Counted from the first letter of the stretch, positions 25,939 to 36,879 are shown. The stretch is 64,000 nt of DNA from Polymyxa betae (GCA_003693705.1 RBZT01000500.1:103725-167724), one strand, 5' to 3'. A program made the numbers and translations. The notes: generated by a model not told the origin, from the letters alone.

Positions 25939-27855
25939 ATGCTTGTACGACGCCTGGGCCAGCAGGTCACTGTCCGGTCCATATATAGTAATGCATTCCG
26001 CGACCAGCTACAGACCCAGATGGAGGAGATGAGAGCGGCGGGCACCTATAAATCCGAACGCGTCCTAACATCACCTCAGAGCGCGCATGTCACGGTCCAG
26101 GACGCCGCCAACGCCGACCGAACGAATCCGCCCGTCCTCAATTTCTGCGCCAATAACTATCTGGGCCTGTGCAACGACCCGGCCCTGGTTCAAGGTGCCA
26201 AACAGGCTCTCGATGAACGCGGGTTCGGCCTGTCTTCGGTCCGATTCATCTGTGGCACGCAGGTATTGCTGGGAAAGGGGCCAGTATGTCCTGATGGGGG
26301 GATCTGACCCCGGTATAGGATCTGCATAAGGAGCTCGAGGAGAAGATCAGTAGATTTCATGGTACTGAAGCTACGATATTGTATCCGTCATGTTTTGATG
26401 CCAATGCTGGTCTATTCGAGGTACTCTCTCTGTATGTGTTATATCATCGCTATCTATGGATAACATGTTGTATTAGGCATTACTCGGACCTGAAGACGCC
26501 ATCTTCAGTGATGCACTGAACCAGTACGATCCAAACCGTTTTTCCATGTCATAATTCGGCTTTCTGTTGATACCATGTTTTCTGCTCTGTCAATATGGAT
26601 CGTTATATCTCTATCATTGCTTGCTCTGTATGACCAACACCTAATGCTAACGTTTCACGACACAGTGCCAGCATCATCGATGGAATTCGGCTGTGTCGAG
26701 CACAACGTTACCGTTACACACACATGGCCATAGACGATCTCGAGCGGCAGCTGCAATCTGCCGCGGACACATCTCGTTTCCGCCTGATCGCCACCGATGG
26801 ATCATTCAGCATGGATGGTAACGTGGTCATACTGGGTCGTCGTCGTGCTCATCTCTGCGAACAGGTGATATCGCCCCATTGGCCGAGATCGTCGCCCTGG
26901 CCCGCCAGTATTCGTCGTTGGTGTTCGTGGATGATTGTCACGGGACGGGACTGCTGGGTGAGACTGGGCGCGGTTCCTTACAGGCTCAGGGCGTACAGGC
27001 CACCGACGTCGATGTCCTCAATTCAACGCTGGGAAAGGCGCTCGGAGGTAATTGCTTTACAGTGCTATTTTTGCCATTACGTTACTGGTTCCGATTAAGC
27101 GTTACCGCCTCCGCTTACCCATCTGTCTGCAGGGGCAACGGGCGGCTATTCCACCGGCCGTAAAGAGATCGTCGAATTGCTGCGGCAGAAATCGCGCCCG
27201 TATCTGTTCTCGAACGCTCTGGCGCCGGCCGTGGTCGGGGCCGGTACGGACGCTGATGACACGTCTCTCCAGATACGTTGCTGATTCGGTGTTCATATCG
27301 GTCAGGTATCGCAGTGTTCGATATGCTCATGAGATCATCGGATCTCGTACAAAAGCTCGCTGATAATACTCAACTTTTCCGAGCTCGTATGAAGGTCACA
27401 CCAACAAGATGGGTTTTTCCTCGATGGTTTACGTTTCCTCTATGGTTTACGTTTCCCCTATGGTTTTCGTTTCCTCTGGTTTACGTTTCCTCTGGTTTAC
27501 GTTTCCTGGATCGTTACTGGATATTAACTGATATGACAGAAAGCCGGGTTCGAGATCCTCGGTGATGATCATCATCCGATCGCTCCGGTCCTACTTCGTG
27601 ACGCCCGCCTCGCATCTCGTATCGCTGATGAACTCCTGAACCGCGGCATCTACGTGATCGGGTTCAGCTTCCCGGTCGTCCCGAAAGAGCAGGCCCGGTA
27701 CGACCCGCCATCCGTCTCCGTCTTCGAGCGCGCTTTACCCATTTTGTGACTACAGAATCCGTGTTCAGCTATCCGCCGCGCACTCCATCGACGACGTCAA
27801 CGCCGCCGTCGACGCCTTCATCGCTGTCGGCAAACAGTTCCAGGTCATCCAATAA
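25939..27855 (+). CDS. KBL: Glycine C-acetyltransferase (2-amino-3-ketobutyrate CoA ligase), mitochondrial
   Basis: PLP enzyme of threonine breakdown that converts 2-amino-3-ketobutyrate plus CoA to glycine and acetyl-CoA. The N-terminus [20 protein letters not shown] looks like a mitochondrial presequence. The fold type I aminotransferase motifs follow: [51 protein letters not shown], the PLP-binding Asp-His in [19 protein letters not shown], and [18 protein letters not shown], the region around the PLP site. [12 protein letters not shown], then [12 protein letters not shown] and a C-terminal [12 protein letters not shown]...[11 protein letters not shown], complete the family length of roughly 400 residues. 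About eight introns; one (about 27390-27540) is enlarged by a tandem repeat. It is followed 98 bp later by the LRR gene. The family also contains ALAS and AONS, but the [12 protein letters not shown] context fits KBL. Confidence 0.9.
27423..27507. repeat. Tandem repeat in an intron of the KBL gene
   Basis: Five imperfect copies of a 15-19 bp unit reading (ATGG or CTGG)TTTACGTTTCCTC. It lies within the intron between the exons ending RARMK and starting KAGFEILG. The repeat is pyrimidine-rich on the coding strand, so it may have grown from the intron's polypyrimidine tract. Confidence 0.85.
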
Positions 27856-27952
27856 GCAGTAAACGATCCGCTGATAATAAAATCGATCCGATCGAACGCG
27901 ACCGTACTGGCCCACGCCACCCATCATAGACTGGACGACACTCCGGGCCGGG

Positions 27953-29575
27953 ATGCGCGTCTGGGTCTGTTGCGGGAGCGGCCGGACGGTGTCGATCGTG
28001 CCGGGCGGTGCTGGCCCACGGGCCACGGATTTCGGTGTCTCGAATGGGATCCTGGATATGTCCAACCTGGATCTGGATAAAGTCCCGGAACGGGTAGCGA
28101 CCGTCAGATCGCCGCGCGCCGTCGTAAGTTGCTTGCTGCTGCGACGAGATTCTGCACAGCCGTCGTTGCCTTCCCTTACTGGCATGTTTATTGGAGATTT
28201 TTGGCATTTTTTTTTGTTCTGTACCCGAGGAGGTTTGATGGTTGCAGTTTCCGATCGCTGTGTTGACGTAATATGACAGATGGTGCTTAAGCTGCAGGGT
28301 AACCGACTACAGTCACTGACACACATCAATCAGTTCAAATCATTACTACGTATCAATGTCTCATATAATGAACTGGCGGGATTCGCAGAGCTAATTGGCG
28401 ATCTGATCGAGTTCGTGCGTCTCACCGATCTGGTCGCTCATCATAATCGTATTGGAAGTATTGGACATGATATAGCCAGGCTTGTAAAACTCGAGGTTAT
28501 GGACTTCAGCTGGAACGCATTAACCGAGGTCGTACTGGCTCCCGAGGGGGGGGGGCAAATCTACATGGTCGATACTAACTCTAACACAGGTGGACGCGGC
28601 CGTCTCATCCTTGCATCAATTACGTATCCTGAATCTGTCTAATAACAAACTGGTATCAATATGCAGTTTGCAAGAGTTACCGAAACTCGAACAGCTCGAT
28701 CTGTCGTTCAATGTCAGTTTGGAGTTAGGGTTAGGGTTTAGGGCTCTAGGGTTTCTCATTCCCTGCTGCACAGAGCCTACGCTCGCTGCCTTTGGATTTT
28801 CTGCGCGGCTGTGGAGCCGTAACCCGCGTTGTGCTGGCCCATAACAACCTGGTCACGATCCCGGACGGGATCTGCGGCCTCGGGTCCGTACAGGCTCTCG
28901 ATCTGGGCTACAACGCGCTGGGAGGCGTCCCCGAACGGATCGGCGAAATGCGTCTGGTCCAGCTCGACCTGCAGCGCAACCGGATCGGTGCTGTACCGGC
29001 CCGCAAGATGATCCGCATGCAGACGCTGCGGGTTCTGAATATGAGCCATAATCTCATCTATCTGCCAGGCAATCTGCGTGCCGTCACGGACTCCGCCCCG
29101 ATCCTCGCATATCTCGTCGACCAGGATGAACAACATCGCCGAACAGGTACAGAACAGTAACAGTATGCGTGCTGACGACTGAATCGTTGTGTGGCAGCCA
29201 GCGGTTCGGTTATGTCACGTCGTCATTCGATAAGTGAGTTCCGTACGGATAATGTAGAGCAGTCCACGGTGTCCGAGGATGTCGCCGGAGATATGCCAGC
29301 AGATGATCATGATGATCGTGATGATGATGACGACGATGATCGCACATCGTCCTCACTATCGACCAAGTCCCAGCGGTTACAGCGTAATTTCTCCTTCGAA
29401 CAGAAGATCCGATTCGTGAAGGTCATCGCGTTCGTACTGCATTGCTGCCGTCACTGAATTGAATCGTCAGGGACGGGATCGGTCGGCGCACCTGCAGGCC
29501 GTACTGGAGCACGACGTGGTTGGGGTGATTCCAGGACCCCAGCAGCGTGGTTCAGGCTGGGAATCTCCTATTTGA
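27953..29575 (+). CDS. Leucine-rich repeat protein (LRRC40-like)
   Basis: LRR protein of the plant-type/LRRC40 class. The start at 27953 is tentative; an exon further upstream is possible. After GILDMSNLDLDKVPERV, the repeats run LKLQGNRLQSL, LLRINVSYNEL, LVAHHNRIGSI, LEVMDFSWNAL, LRILNLSNNKL, LEQLDLSFN, VVLAHNNLVTIPDGI, ALDLGYNALGGVP, QLDLQRNRIGAVPA and LNMSHNLIYLPGNL. The C-terminal part is Ser-rich, then strongly acidic (an Asp run at about 29320-29340). A final exon, joined over a 49-bp intron near 29420-29470, ends GPQQRGSGWESPI (stop 29573-29575). The intron 28713-28773 contains telomere-like repeats. The role is unknown; such LRRs are scaffolds. It converges on the secreted His-rich gene. 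Confidence 0.75.
28724..28754. repeat. Interstitial telomere-like repeat inside an LRR-gene intron
   Basis: TTAGGG and TTTAGGG units with one interrupted copy, inside intron 28713-28773. The intron splits consecutive leucine-rich repeats in frame (LDLSFN to SLRSLPLDF). Confidence 0.85.
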
Positions 29576-29687
29576 TGATAGCTGGAGTATAATATATAAT
29601 ACTAGCAAGGATATTGGCATGGCATTTGTATTGAGTTTGGGGATGAGAGGAGCGGTCATGGGGTCACACCCCATCGTGATGATGGTC

Positions 29688-30419
29688 CTAGTCATCATCG
29701 TCATAATCTTCATCGTCGTGATCGTCTCTGTGATGATGCGTGGAATCCAGCTCACCATGACCCTGCGAGGGTGGTTAGGGTTTAGGACTTCGCAACCACT
29801 ATTTCCGCTTACGTCGTCATGATCGTGTTCGTCATGCGAATGGTGCTCGGCCTCATGATTTTCACTGTGAGCATGGCTCTCCGAGTTCTGATCGTTACCA
29901 GTCACTGCATTCATGAAATTTAACAACACGTGACAACACTTTGAAACAAAGAGAAACCCAATTTCTCGCAATGAACATGGTTAGACCCAATCAGGGCCAT
30001 ATGGATGGAAAGGATGTACCTTGGGCATTGATTTGGGCATTGGTAGTCACAATAACTTTATCCTTAGCAGTACCTTCTTTTTCGTGCCTTCCATCATCCT
30101 ATATATGGTTCAGTAATTAGAGTTAGTCGGGTTAAAGGGAGAGACACCGACCCGATGATATTCGTCGTCATGATCAGCTTCATGTGAATCATGATGATCC
30201 AGATTACTCGGGAAATGGTGATGGCCATGACCATGATGATGGTGATCGTGGTCGCCTTCCTCGTCATCATCGTCCTCTTCGTCCCCGTGATGTCCGAAAT
30301 GGCCTGAAACGATTGAATTGGCGTGAAGGGCGCTCTCAATGAATGGTACCGTAACTCCATGCAGAAGCGCCTAATATTAGAAGTGAAAATATTAAAGCGA
30401 TTGATGTCGTCCTATTCAT
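29688..30419 (-). CDS. Secreted His/Asp-rich protein A
   Basis: Five exons join cleanly in frame (30356-30419, 30152-30303, 30020-30098, 29813-29904, 29688-29762) to give 153 residues. All introns are GT-AG. The product starts with a signal peptide (MNRTTSIALIFSLLILGASAW). A dense acidic block follows (GDEEDDDDEEGDHD), then His clusters (HHHHGHGHHHF). Exon 3 carries a KDKVIVTTNAQINAQ segment resembling the Thr/Ala motif of the secreted proteins at 36265 and 41485, followed by VTGNDQ where those have TATDEH. The C-terminus is again His/Asp-rich. No cysteines in the middle and no membrane segment. Probably binds metal ions (Zn, Cu, Ni, Ca) outside the cell or in the wall; this is inferred from composition. 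I do not recognise a described family. The last intron contains a telomere-like repeat. It converges with the LRR gene. Confidence 0.75.
29771..29788. repeat. Interstitial telomere-like repeat in the last intron of secreted protein A
   Basis: GGTTAGGGTTTAGGAC lies within the 50-bp intron 29763-29812. On the coding (minus) strand it reads CCTAAACCCTAACC, about 15 bases before the AG acceptor. Confidence 0.8.
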
Positions 30420-31554
30420 GATACTGATACCGGGTCCTTTAGCCCGGACAAAGATCCAGTAAATTATAGGTTCGCCGTGCAATAAATTACAAAAATGGCG
30501 ATGAGAACAATCATGAACCGACCGATTCATAGTTGAGTCATATTGGATGAGTCCTGCAACAACTGATTATATAGATTCAGAAAAAAATTCAGTGTAAAAA
30601 TATGAAACTATTTTCATTTCATTTTGCGGTTAGAAACATGACTAGATACGTTACTATCACATGAAATCGTTCACATGAAGTCCAAATCGCCACCACAACG
30701 CATATGACGCTTGTTGATTGTTAGAAAAATGAAAGCATTCGGTCTGCGATCAGCAGGGGCGATTATGGATTCGATTTCCGGATTGGAAATTATCGGCTGT
30801 CTACTGATCATACAAGCTCTATGAATACATCCTATGTGCATCATCAAGCACCGATCTCCAGTCGAATGGTGATAAGAGAGAAGGACGGAAACTGATTCAT
30901 ACTGGACAATAGTGAGTTAAGATCAGCCTTGAACTGACGCTGATATGAACATTTTCATAGGATTGCCAGAAAAAATGCGATAATTGCTGCGAACATTCCG
31001 GCAGATATTCGAATCCGCCATTGTCATATGAAGATGTGTTCGACGATGGATGGTGTGTAACGATCATTTTTACTTGTGCTATCAATAATGGTTTCAGGCA
31101 GCTCACCATTCTAATACTGACTGATGCAAGATTAAACTGGATTCGATCATTCTAGATCGCTGATCTTTCCAACAGGGGGCGCTGTGCTCTAAGCGCGGCA
31201 AGATTGGATTGGATTTCACTAGTTCGTAGATTTTTGGTCAACAGGCGGCGCTGTATCCGAAGCGCAAGGCTGATAGTACTCTGGAGCGCTGCAAGATGAA
31301 TGCCATCGGAGCAGCATGCAGCGGTATCCAGAGCTGAATCTGCAGTGGTTCAGGGCTGTGAACAGCCTCACGTCTTAGGATAAAGATATCAAACATCCAG
31401 AACATTCTGAATGTCGATAAATGAAGGAGGGAGGCGACATGATTTACTGCGTTTATAGAGAGAGGTGGCCGCGCTCCATCTCATTCTCATCTTGGAAGTG
31501 GTGCCCGCCTACTAGCTGCCTATCTGGCCTCATTCTGCAATCATTCCATTCACC
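30420..31554. other. Intergenic, no gene seen; two diverged copies of a short segment near 31160-31260
   Basis: 1.1 kb between the divergent starts of the secreted protein A gene and the SGT gene, so it holds both promoters. Two related stretches of about 60 bp occur in tandem near 31150-31270. Both contain CAACAGG-[CG]-GGCGCTGT followed by AAGCGC. No reading frame was supported. Confidence 0.45.
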
Positions 31555-33160
31555 ATGACGACGTCATCGGCAGAGCTATCTCAGGACCAATGCGATCTCA
31601 TCAGAAGCATCTGCATGTACTTGCAGCAAATCGGTAGGCTGAATACCAGGCTCTCGGTGTCGTGGCCTGATCCCATTCAGGCACGATCAAATCGATCGAC
31701 GCTGATGCCATCGAGGTCGCCATTCAATGCATTAGTACGTCAATGTCAATGTTACGACGAAGCAATAACCGATTCAGGTGATTCGACCGGTGTTGATATC
31801 AGCCAGCCATCAAGCAGATACCTTCCGCCATTAGACGAAATTTTCAGAACGTAACCGATTTCAATCTGGTAGTGAAACATTGATTAAGAGATGTTGGTTA
31901 GAGGCATGACGGTTATTAACTCTCAGAATGGGCATCCAGATGGATTTGAGAGGTTTTTAAAAGCACTCAAAGAGAAAGGATTCTTCGAGGGTCATGCTGA
32001 AGGTAGCCCTGAATATCAAGTCAGGCTGCAGCGCGCTCGTGAGAAATTCTTTGACCGATTTGGTCAAGCGGCTACACACGTCACCGCTGAGCAAGTCCAG
32101 CAGTCAGAGGTACTGAAAATGGAAGGTGAGACTGCTTTCGTCTTGCGGTCTGTCAAGTCGTTGAATTATTGTAGGAAACAGGCTGCTGTCGGGTGGCGAT
32201 ACGAACGGTGCCATTGAAGCATACACCAAAGCGATCACTTTGAACCCGACCAATGCGATTCTGTTTTCAAACCGGGCTGCAGCTTATCAGAAATTGGGAA
32301 ATAATGAACAGACGATCGCCGATTGGTAAATTGACAGCACAACGTTGCTGGCGCTTTCGTTGATCGAGATGGGACAGCCATAGGGCGATCGAGCTCGATT
32401 TCAATTATACAAAAGCGCATTATCGGTGCGGTGTCGCTCATACGAACCTGAATCAGAAAAGCAAAGCTAAAGATTGGTTCGTATTATTGCCTTTGCAATG
32501 CTGGATCAACTCACGCTTCGTATAGCTTTAATCAAGCGCTGGCTACATGCACCGACCAATCGTCGCCGCTTGCTTGCGAGATCCGCGATGCGCTGGCCGC
32601 ATTAGACGTATTTGCAAATCGTCATTGTGGATTGTTTGTTAAGACGAGATGTAGGCACCTTCAGTAAGGTCTTCCAGTTCGGGTGCCGCTCCATTTGACA
32701 TGAGCGCATTACTCAACAACCCGATGGTGCAGCAGATGATGCAAAACCCGGAGCTTATGACTGGCGTAAGCTCGCCCTACTCTTCGTTTTGATCGTTTTG
32801 TGAATATGCTGGCTAGATGTTAAGTAACATGATGGGCGGAATGGGCGGCTCTAACATGGGTGGAATGGGCGGCTCTAATCCATCATCGCCAAGCACCCCT
32901 AATCCAATGCAAATGCTGACTGATCCATCCTCTTTCCGAGATTTCATGAATTCGCCTGCAGTGAAAGGTTACGAACAGGTAAATGGTGAGCATTGAGGCT
33001 TCGCTTTGCTAAACAGGTCGTCCAGGACCCTCAGCTTGGTCCCGTAATTGCTGACCTTCGGGAAAATGGCGTTTCTGCCATCATGAAGCACATGTCAAAC
33101 CCGATGCTGATGGCGAAGCTATCTGCGTTAATGAAAGCCAACAATGAATCTTCTCAGTAA
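31555..33160 (+). CDS. SGTA: Small glutamine-rich TPR co-chaperone (SGT/SGTA)
   Basis: Cytosolic co-chaperone that links Hsp70/Hsp90 to the tail-anchored protein and quality-control pathways. The N-terminal exons give a helical dimerisation-type region (QDQCDLIRSICMYLQQI; PDGFERFLKALKEKGFFEG). The TPR domain follows: a first helix split by an intron (EVLKMEG to NRLLSGGDTNGAIEAYTKAI), then NPTNAILFSNRAAAYQKLGNNEQTIADC and HRAIELDFNYTKAHYRCGVAH. The C-terminal half has NNPMVQQMMQNPELM, a Met/Gly-rich stretch with the unit GGMGGSN duplicated, and a second STI1-like helical segment (SSFRDFMNSPAVKGYEQV...DPQLGPVIADLRENG). Stop 33158-33160. Start at the first ATG, 31555. Introns are 45-60 bp. Confidence 0.88.
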
Positions 33161-33630
33161 ACGTTCTGTTTATGTTCGGTCATAATTAATACAACGGTTA
33201 GAATTGACTGAACTCTGTGTAGCTGCAAGCGTAAATTTTGATTGTGGATTCCAATGGTTTTCTGAACATACACGGTCGGCTTCTGGCTGCAGCTCCTCGA
33301 CATCGTTAGTCTTTCACTTTTTACGCTTGTTCACTATGCGCGTGGTAAAATTGGTCTCTCGACAATACTGGCGAAAATTGCTGAACAATGAAACGCTTCG
33401 TCAGTATTTTGATTGGTTATTCATATGAGTGGCTCCAGAGCAATATTAGGATTCTACTTCATACTTTATTGTACAGTCTGGTGTTTCCAAAGCCGTCATC
33501 GACGACAAATCGAGACAGCTTCAATTTTTAAAGAATGTCGTATGTTATGCTGGAGCGCCAACAACGGTCACATTGAGTCAACAGCATTAAGATCATCTTG
33601 ACTCAGCCAAAACCTCGTCTACGTTGAACT
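33161..33630. other. Intergenic, no gene seen
   Basis: 470 bp between SGT and the secreted protein B gene. Contains the promoter of the latter. Reading frames here are short and show no recognisable domain. Confidence 0.45.
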
Positions 33631-34336
33631 ATGTCAATTCGCGTTCTTTACTTGACTGTCGCTCTTGGTATCCTACTTGGTCTGCCAAGCGCTGATGCCA
33701 AGCGCAGATTTCATCCAGACAGTGATGAAGATATGTTCTCAATGAAGGAACATACCGTAAGACCTGAATCGTAGTCACACTGAGCAAAGCATGACATAAT
33801 CCCAGCGACATGATGAAGACGATGATGATGATGATCATTTCGGTCATGGTATCGACCCAAAAGGCTGGGATGGTTGGGGAGAAGCTGATGACGTATGCTG
33901 AGCGATGCCTATTGGCATTCATCAACCATGTTGATAATGCTGTTTAGATGCTACATCAGCGACACCTGAAGCATCTCCATGACAGAGGTCATAACAAACA
34001 TCACGATGATGATGACGACGACGACCATCATAAAAACGATTGGGTAGTAGTAGCGTTTCTGAATTGAAACGATATGCTAAATAAGACGTTTTCAAGTTAC
34101 GTTGGGGAGAGGAAGATGAGCGTGATGATAAGGACCATAATCACCATCATGATCACGGCGAGGTTGGTTCTAAGTTGTGTTCCAACCGGTGATCTAAAAA
34201 AATGATACAGTTCGAAACACCGTTTGATGACGAACACGGTCATCACGGCGATCATCATCACGACAATAAACATCATCACGACGATAAACCTCATCACAAG
34301 CATGGGCATGGGCATGGGCACGGCCACCGCCATTAA
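33631..34336 (+). CDS. Secreted His/Asp-rich protein B
   Basis: Five exons (33631-33756, 33806-33892, 33948-34043, 34097-34162, 34211-34336) join with all four introns in phase 0 and give 166 residues. The signal peptide is MSIRVLYLTVALGILLGLPSADA. Each following exon encodes its own charged module: Asp run plus HFGHG; HHDDDDDDDHHK; EEDERDDKDHNHHHDHGE; and a last exon with HGHHGDHHHDN and a terminal alternating His-Gly stretch. No cysteines. Composition and a lone signal peptide suggest an extracellular metal-binding or polyelectrolyte protein. It lacks the Thr/Ala motif of proteins A, C and E. No described family recognised. It converges with the Elongin A gene. Confidence 0.75.
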
Positions 34337-34445
34337 ATTCTCTGCCAGCTTGGCCATTAGTTTCGTCAGCTACATGCTAAATTAAACAAGGTTTTTTCAA
34401 TCAAAGAGAGAGATGTGTTTTACTTACATAAATACAAAGTTTTTT

Positions 34446-35438
34446 CTATCGTTTAAATTTTCTTTCCATCTTTAGCCTTTTCTTAGCAGGCTCTAAAATT
34501 TTCGCTAATCGACCATTGCTTTTGGTCATGGTCGGCGTCGCCGCAGTTGGCTTTGCCGCTTTCGTACCAGGCTGATCACGGGCCCGAATGATCGTCTTCC
34601 TGACGATATTAGCTTCTGGTTTTATCCTTTTCACTGAGGCCTGAAGCTTGGCGCTTTCTGCTTGCTTGTTTTTTTCAGCAAGACGGGCAGCGTATTCTTG
34701 CGCTTTTTTCTCGCGATCCTGGAGAACGTTTTTGTAGAACTCACGCCAGAAGCTTACGGGCATACTCTGCACTCGAATTGTGAATGATATTGAAGAAATG
34801 ACTAAGCAATTACATACATCAGCGTCTTCAATAGCGGCGTATTGTTCAGGCAGATCCAGCCTTGCTACCCTTCTCCAGCATATGTCCAGATCTTGGACCA
34901 GTTCGGGATTGAGTCTTTCAAGACGCATCAGATCGGTTGCTTTAGCGTTTTGAGCAATCTGTAACAAAATAGGCGTTGGAAGGACACAGTCAAGGCGCCC
35001 CAATCTGGAAATGTTGTGACGAAGAACGGTTAAGCAAAGTGACTGAAGTGAAGAAACGCGTCCTGTCGCTACCAATGGTTCGTTGAATGTTATTGATTCG
35101 CGCCTTTTCTGAGGAGTCTCTTCGGGTGCTACACAACATTGATATTAGCGCCTTATAATCGCTGTGAAGATAGTAATACGTTTTGCCACGACTGCTTTCC
35201 AAATCGTAATCAGCTTTTTAGCCCGATCTTTCAGGGCACGATTTTCAAGCTTATTCCTGGCTGAATTTACAATTTTCCCCGCCTTGGTCGTTCGCAGCAG
35301 CTCGGTCGTCATGGTGATTCGCTCCAGATCCAGCAATGCAGCCGCGATTTGGGTGCCGCATTGTTCCTGGTTAGTCTCCGGGCTGGTTAGGTCCCGAAGA
35401 CGCTGGCACGCGCTGGTGATTCGATCGATCAGCGACAT
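34446..35438 (-). CDS. ELOA: Elongin A (TFIIS N-domain plus BC-box protein)
   Basis: Transcription elongation factor subunit and substrate receptor of the Elongin BC ubiquitin ligase. The first exon (ATG at 35438) encodes a TFIIS N-terminal (LW) domain: four helices ending LKDRAKKLITIWKAVVA. The second part begins with the BC box SLQSLCLTVLRHN, which fits the S-L-x3-C-x3-L consensus for Elongin B/C binding. The Elongin A domain follows (LGRLDCVLPTPILLQIAQNAKATDLMRLERLNPELVQDLDICWRR) with an intron of about 54 bp near 34760-34820, then VSFWREFYKNVLQDREKKAQEYAARL. The tail is Lys/Arg-rich with a nuclear-localisation character (AKKRLKMERKFKR). Shorter than the animal protein because the middle region is reduced. 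A longer start would cross the assembly gap at 35618. Confidence 0.85.
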
Positions 35439-36264
35439 GCTAAATGGCGAGTTCGAGTCAGGAGGGGCACTGGATCGCCGGGCTGCGTCTCCAGTCAGAT
35501 TACCACCAAGTGGACAATTTTCGCCTGTCGGTGACTGATCGGTCGATGGGGCTGCGCCTGGCCAGGAATTTCTTTCTCGAAAGTTCGAGTTGCTGGGGGG
35601 ATCTGGGGCGCCTATATCNNGGGGGGGGGGTTGGCGATGAGAGACGATGATCAGCACTTCGACCATTCGTCAAATCTATCGTCGACCGACACGTGTCAAG
35701 TCGTTCAACGATCGACACGTGCAGCGCGCTGATTGATTTCGTTTGATTTCACTCTCACTCCCGACCATCTTTCTGGGGTTTTGATCATACCTTAGTGAAG
35801 GTGACGCATTGCAATGCTATCTTAATGTGATTCTGCTTCGACACCGGATCTCTCTTTCTCAACTGGTTTTTACTCTTGTCTTCCCTTGAATTGTTATTTA
35901 TAAGCTTATAGCACGGTAGTCAGCGGTAAAGCTGACGTATCGAATAACAAAGGCAATGTTATCCTTGTTGGAGAGCTGCTGACAAAACTTCTACATAGCG
36001 ATTCAACGCTTTGTTCTCTATTCGGTGATCGTTCACCCGTTATTTGCTTTACACAGCTTTATCGCAGAGCGAGGATGGAGTCACCGAAATTCCGATTTTG
36101 ACTCATTTGGTTCTGCCGATGTCCTCCGACTATATGAGTCACGTGTTCTGAGTCAATTACGGTCGGTGCTGAATCGCTGATTCAGGCGAAATTCGTCATT
36201 CTTATATTTCCACTCGATCGAAAGGCATATTATCGTCAAGTTTTCATATCGACGCCTATAAACC
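35439..36264. other. Divergent promoter region with an assembly gap
   Basis: Lies between the divergent starts of Elongin A and secreted protein C. Contains two undetermined bases (35618-35619) followed by a run of G, so the local sequence is unreliable. The pentamer-rich words CGACACGTG occur twice (about 35690 and 35713). No gene seen. Confidence 0.5.
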
Positions 36265-36879
36265 ATGAAGATCTTACCTATCTTGACGTTGGTTTTGATC
36301 GTCGTCTCGCTGGTACAAGCTCAGCGGCATGACGCGTGGAATCGCGCCCAAGGAACCCGAGCGCAGATCGCCAACCATCACGATGAGCATGTAAACGCCA
36401 ATAACAAGGATAAAGGCGAAAACATCATGCAGCACAAGGGCAAAGATAACACCGATGTTGAAACGGCTGCTTCTTTGACTGCCACCGTGACGGCTACCGA
36501 TGAACACAGCGACCAATACTCGCACCACATGGACAATTCTCACGAGTTATCGCATGCTGACGAACAGCTGCGGTTGATCGAAGCAGCCAGTGCTCACCAG
36601 AACATGGAGCACGATGAAGACGAAGCCGCTGAACATTTCGATGATGACCATCACCACGGCCACCACGAGCCTCTGGATGGTACTCATGGAGGGCACCACG
36701 ACCACCATGATCATCACCAAGGCGGCCTCCACGAAGTTGATCACCACCCCGAAGAGTTCAACCGGTTCGAGTTCCACGAACCTCATGATGACCGCCACGG
36801 ACACGATGGTATGCATGGTCACGATGGTTTTCATGGCCACGACGGTATTCATGGTCACGATGATCATCACTTTCATTAA
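36265..36879 (+). CDS. Secreted His/Asp-rich protein C
   Basis: Single exon, 204 residues, with signal peptide MKILPILTLVLIVVSLVQA. The mature N-terminal third is Asn/Gln/Lys/His-rich. At residues 71-81 is the motif LTATVTATDEH, shared almost exactly with protein E (41485) and loosely with protein A. The second half is an acidic His-rich domain with HHDHHDHH, then a near-perfect five-residue repeat HGHDG followed by M, F or I near the C-terminus (36820-36870), ending DDHHFH. No Cys or membrane segment. Metal binding is likely from composition. The single exon contrasts with the five-exon proteins A and B. Unknown family. Confidence 0.8.
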   Translation: MKILPILTLVLIVVSLVQAQRHDAWNRAQGTRAQIANHHDEHVNANNKDKGENIMQHKGKDNTDVETAASLTATVTATDEHSDQYSHHMDNSHELSHADEQLRLIEAASAHQNMEHDEDEAAEHFDDDHHHGHHEPLDGTHGGHHDHHDHHQGGLHEVDHHPEEFNRFEFHEPHDDRHGHDGMHGHDGFHGHDGIHGHDDHHFH

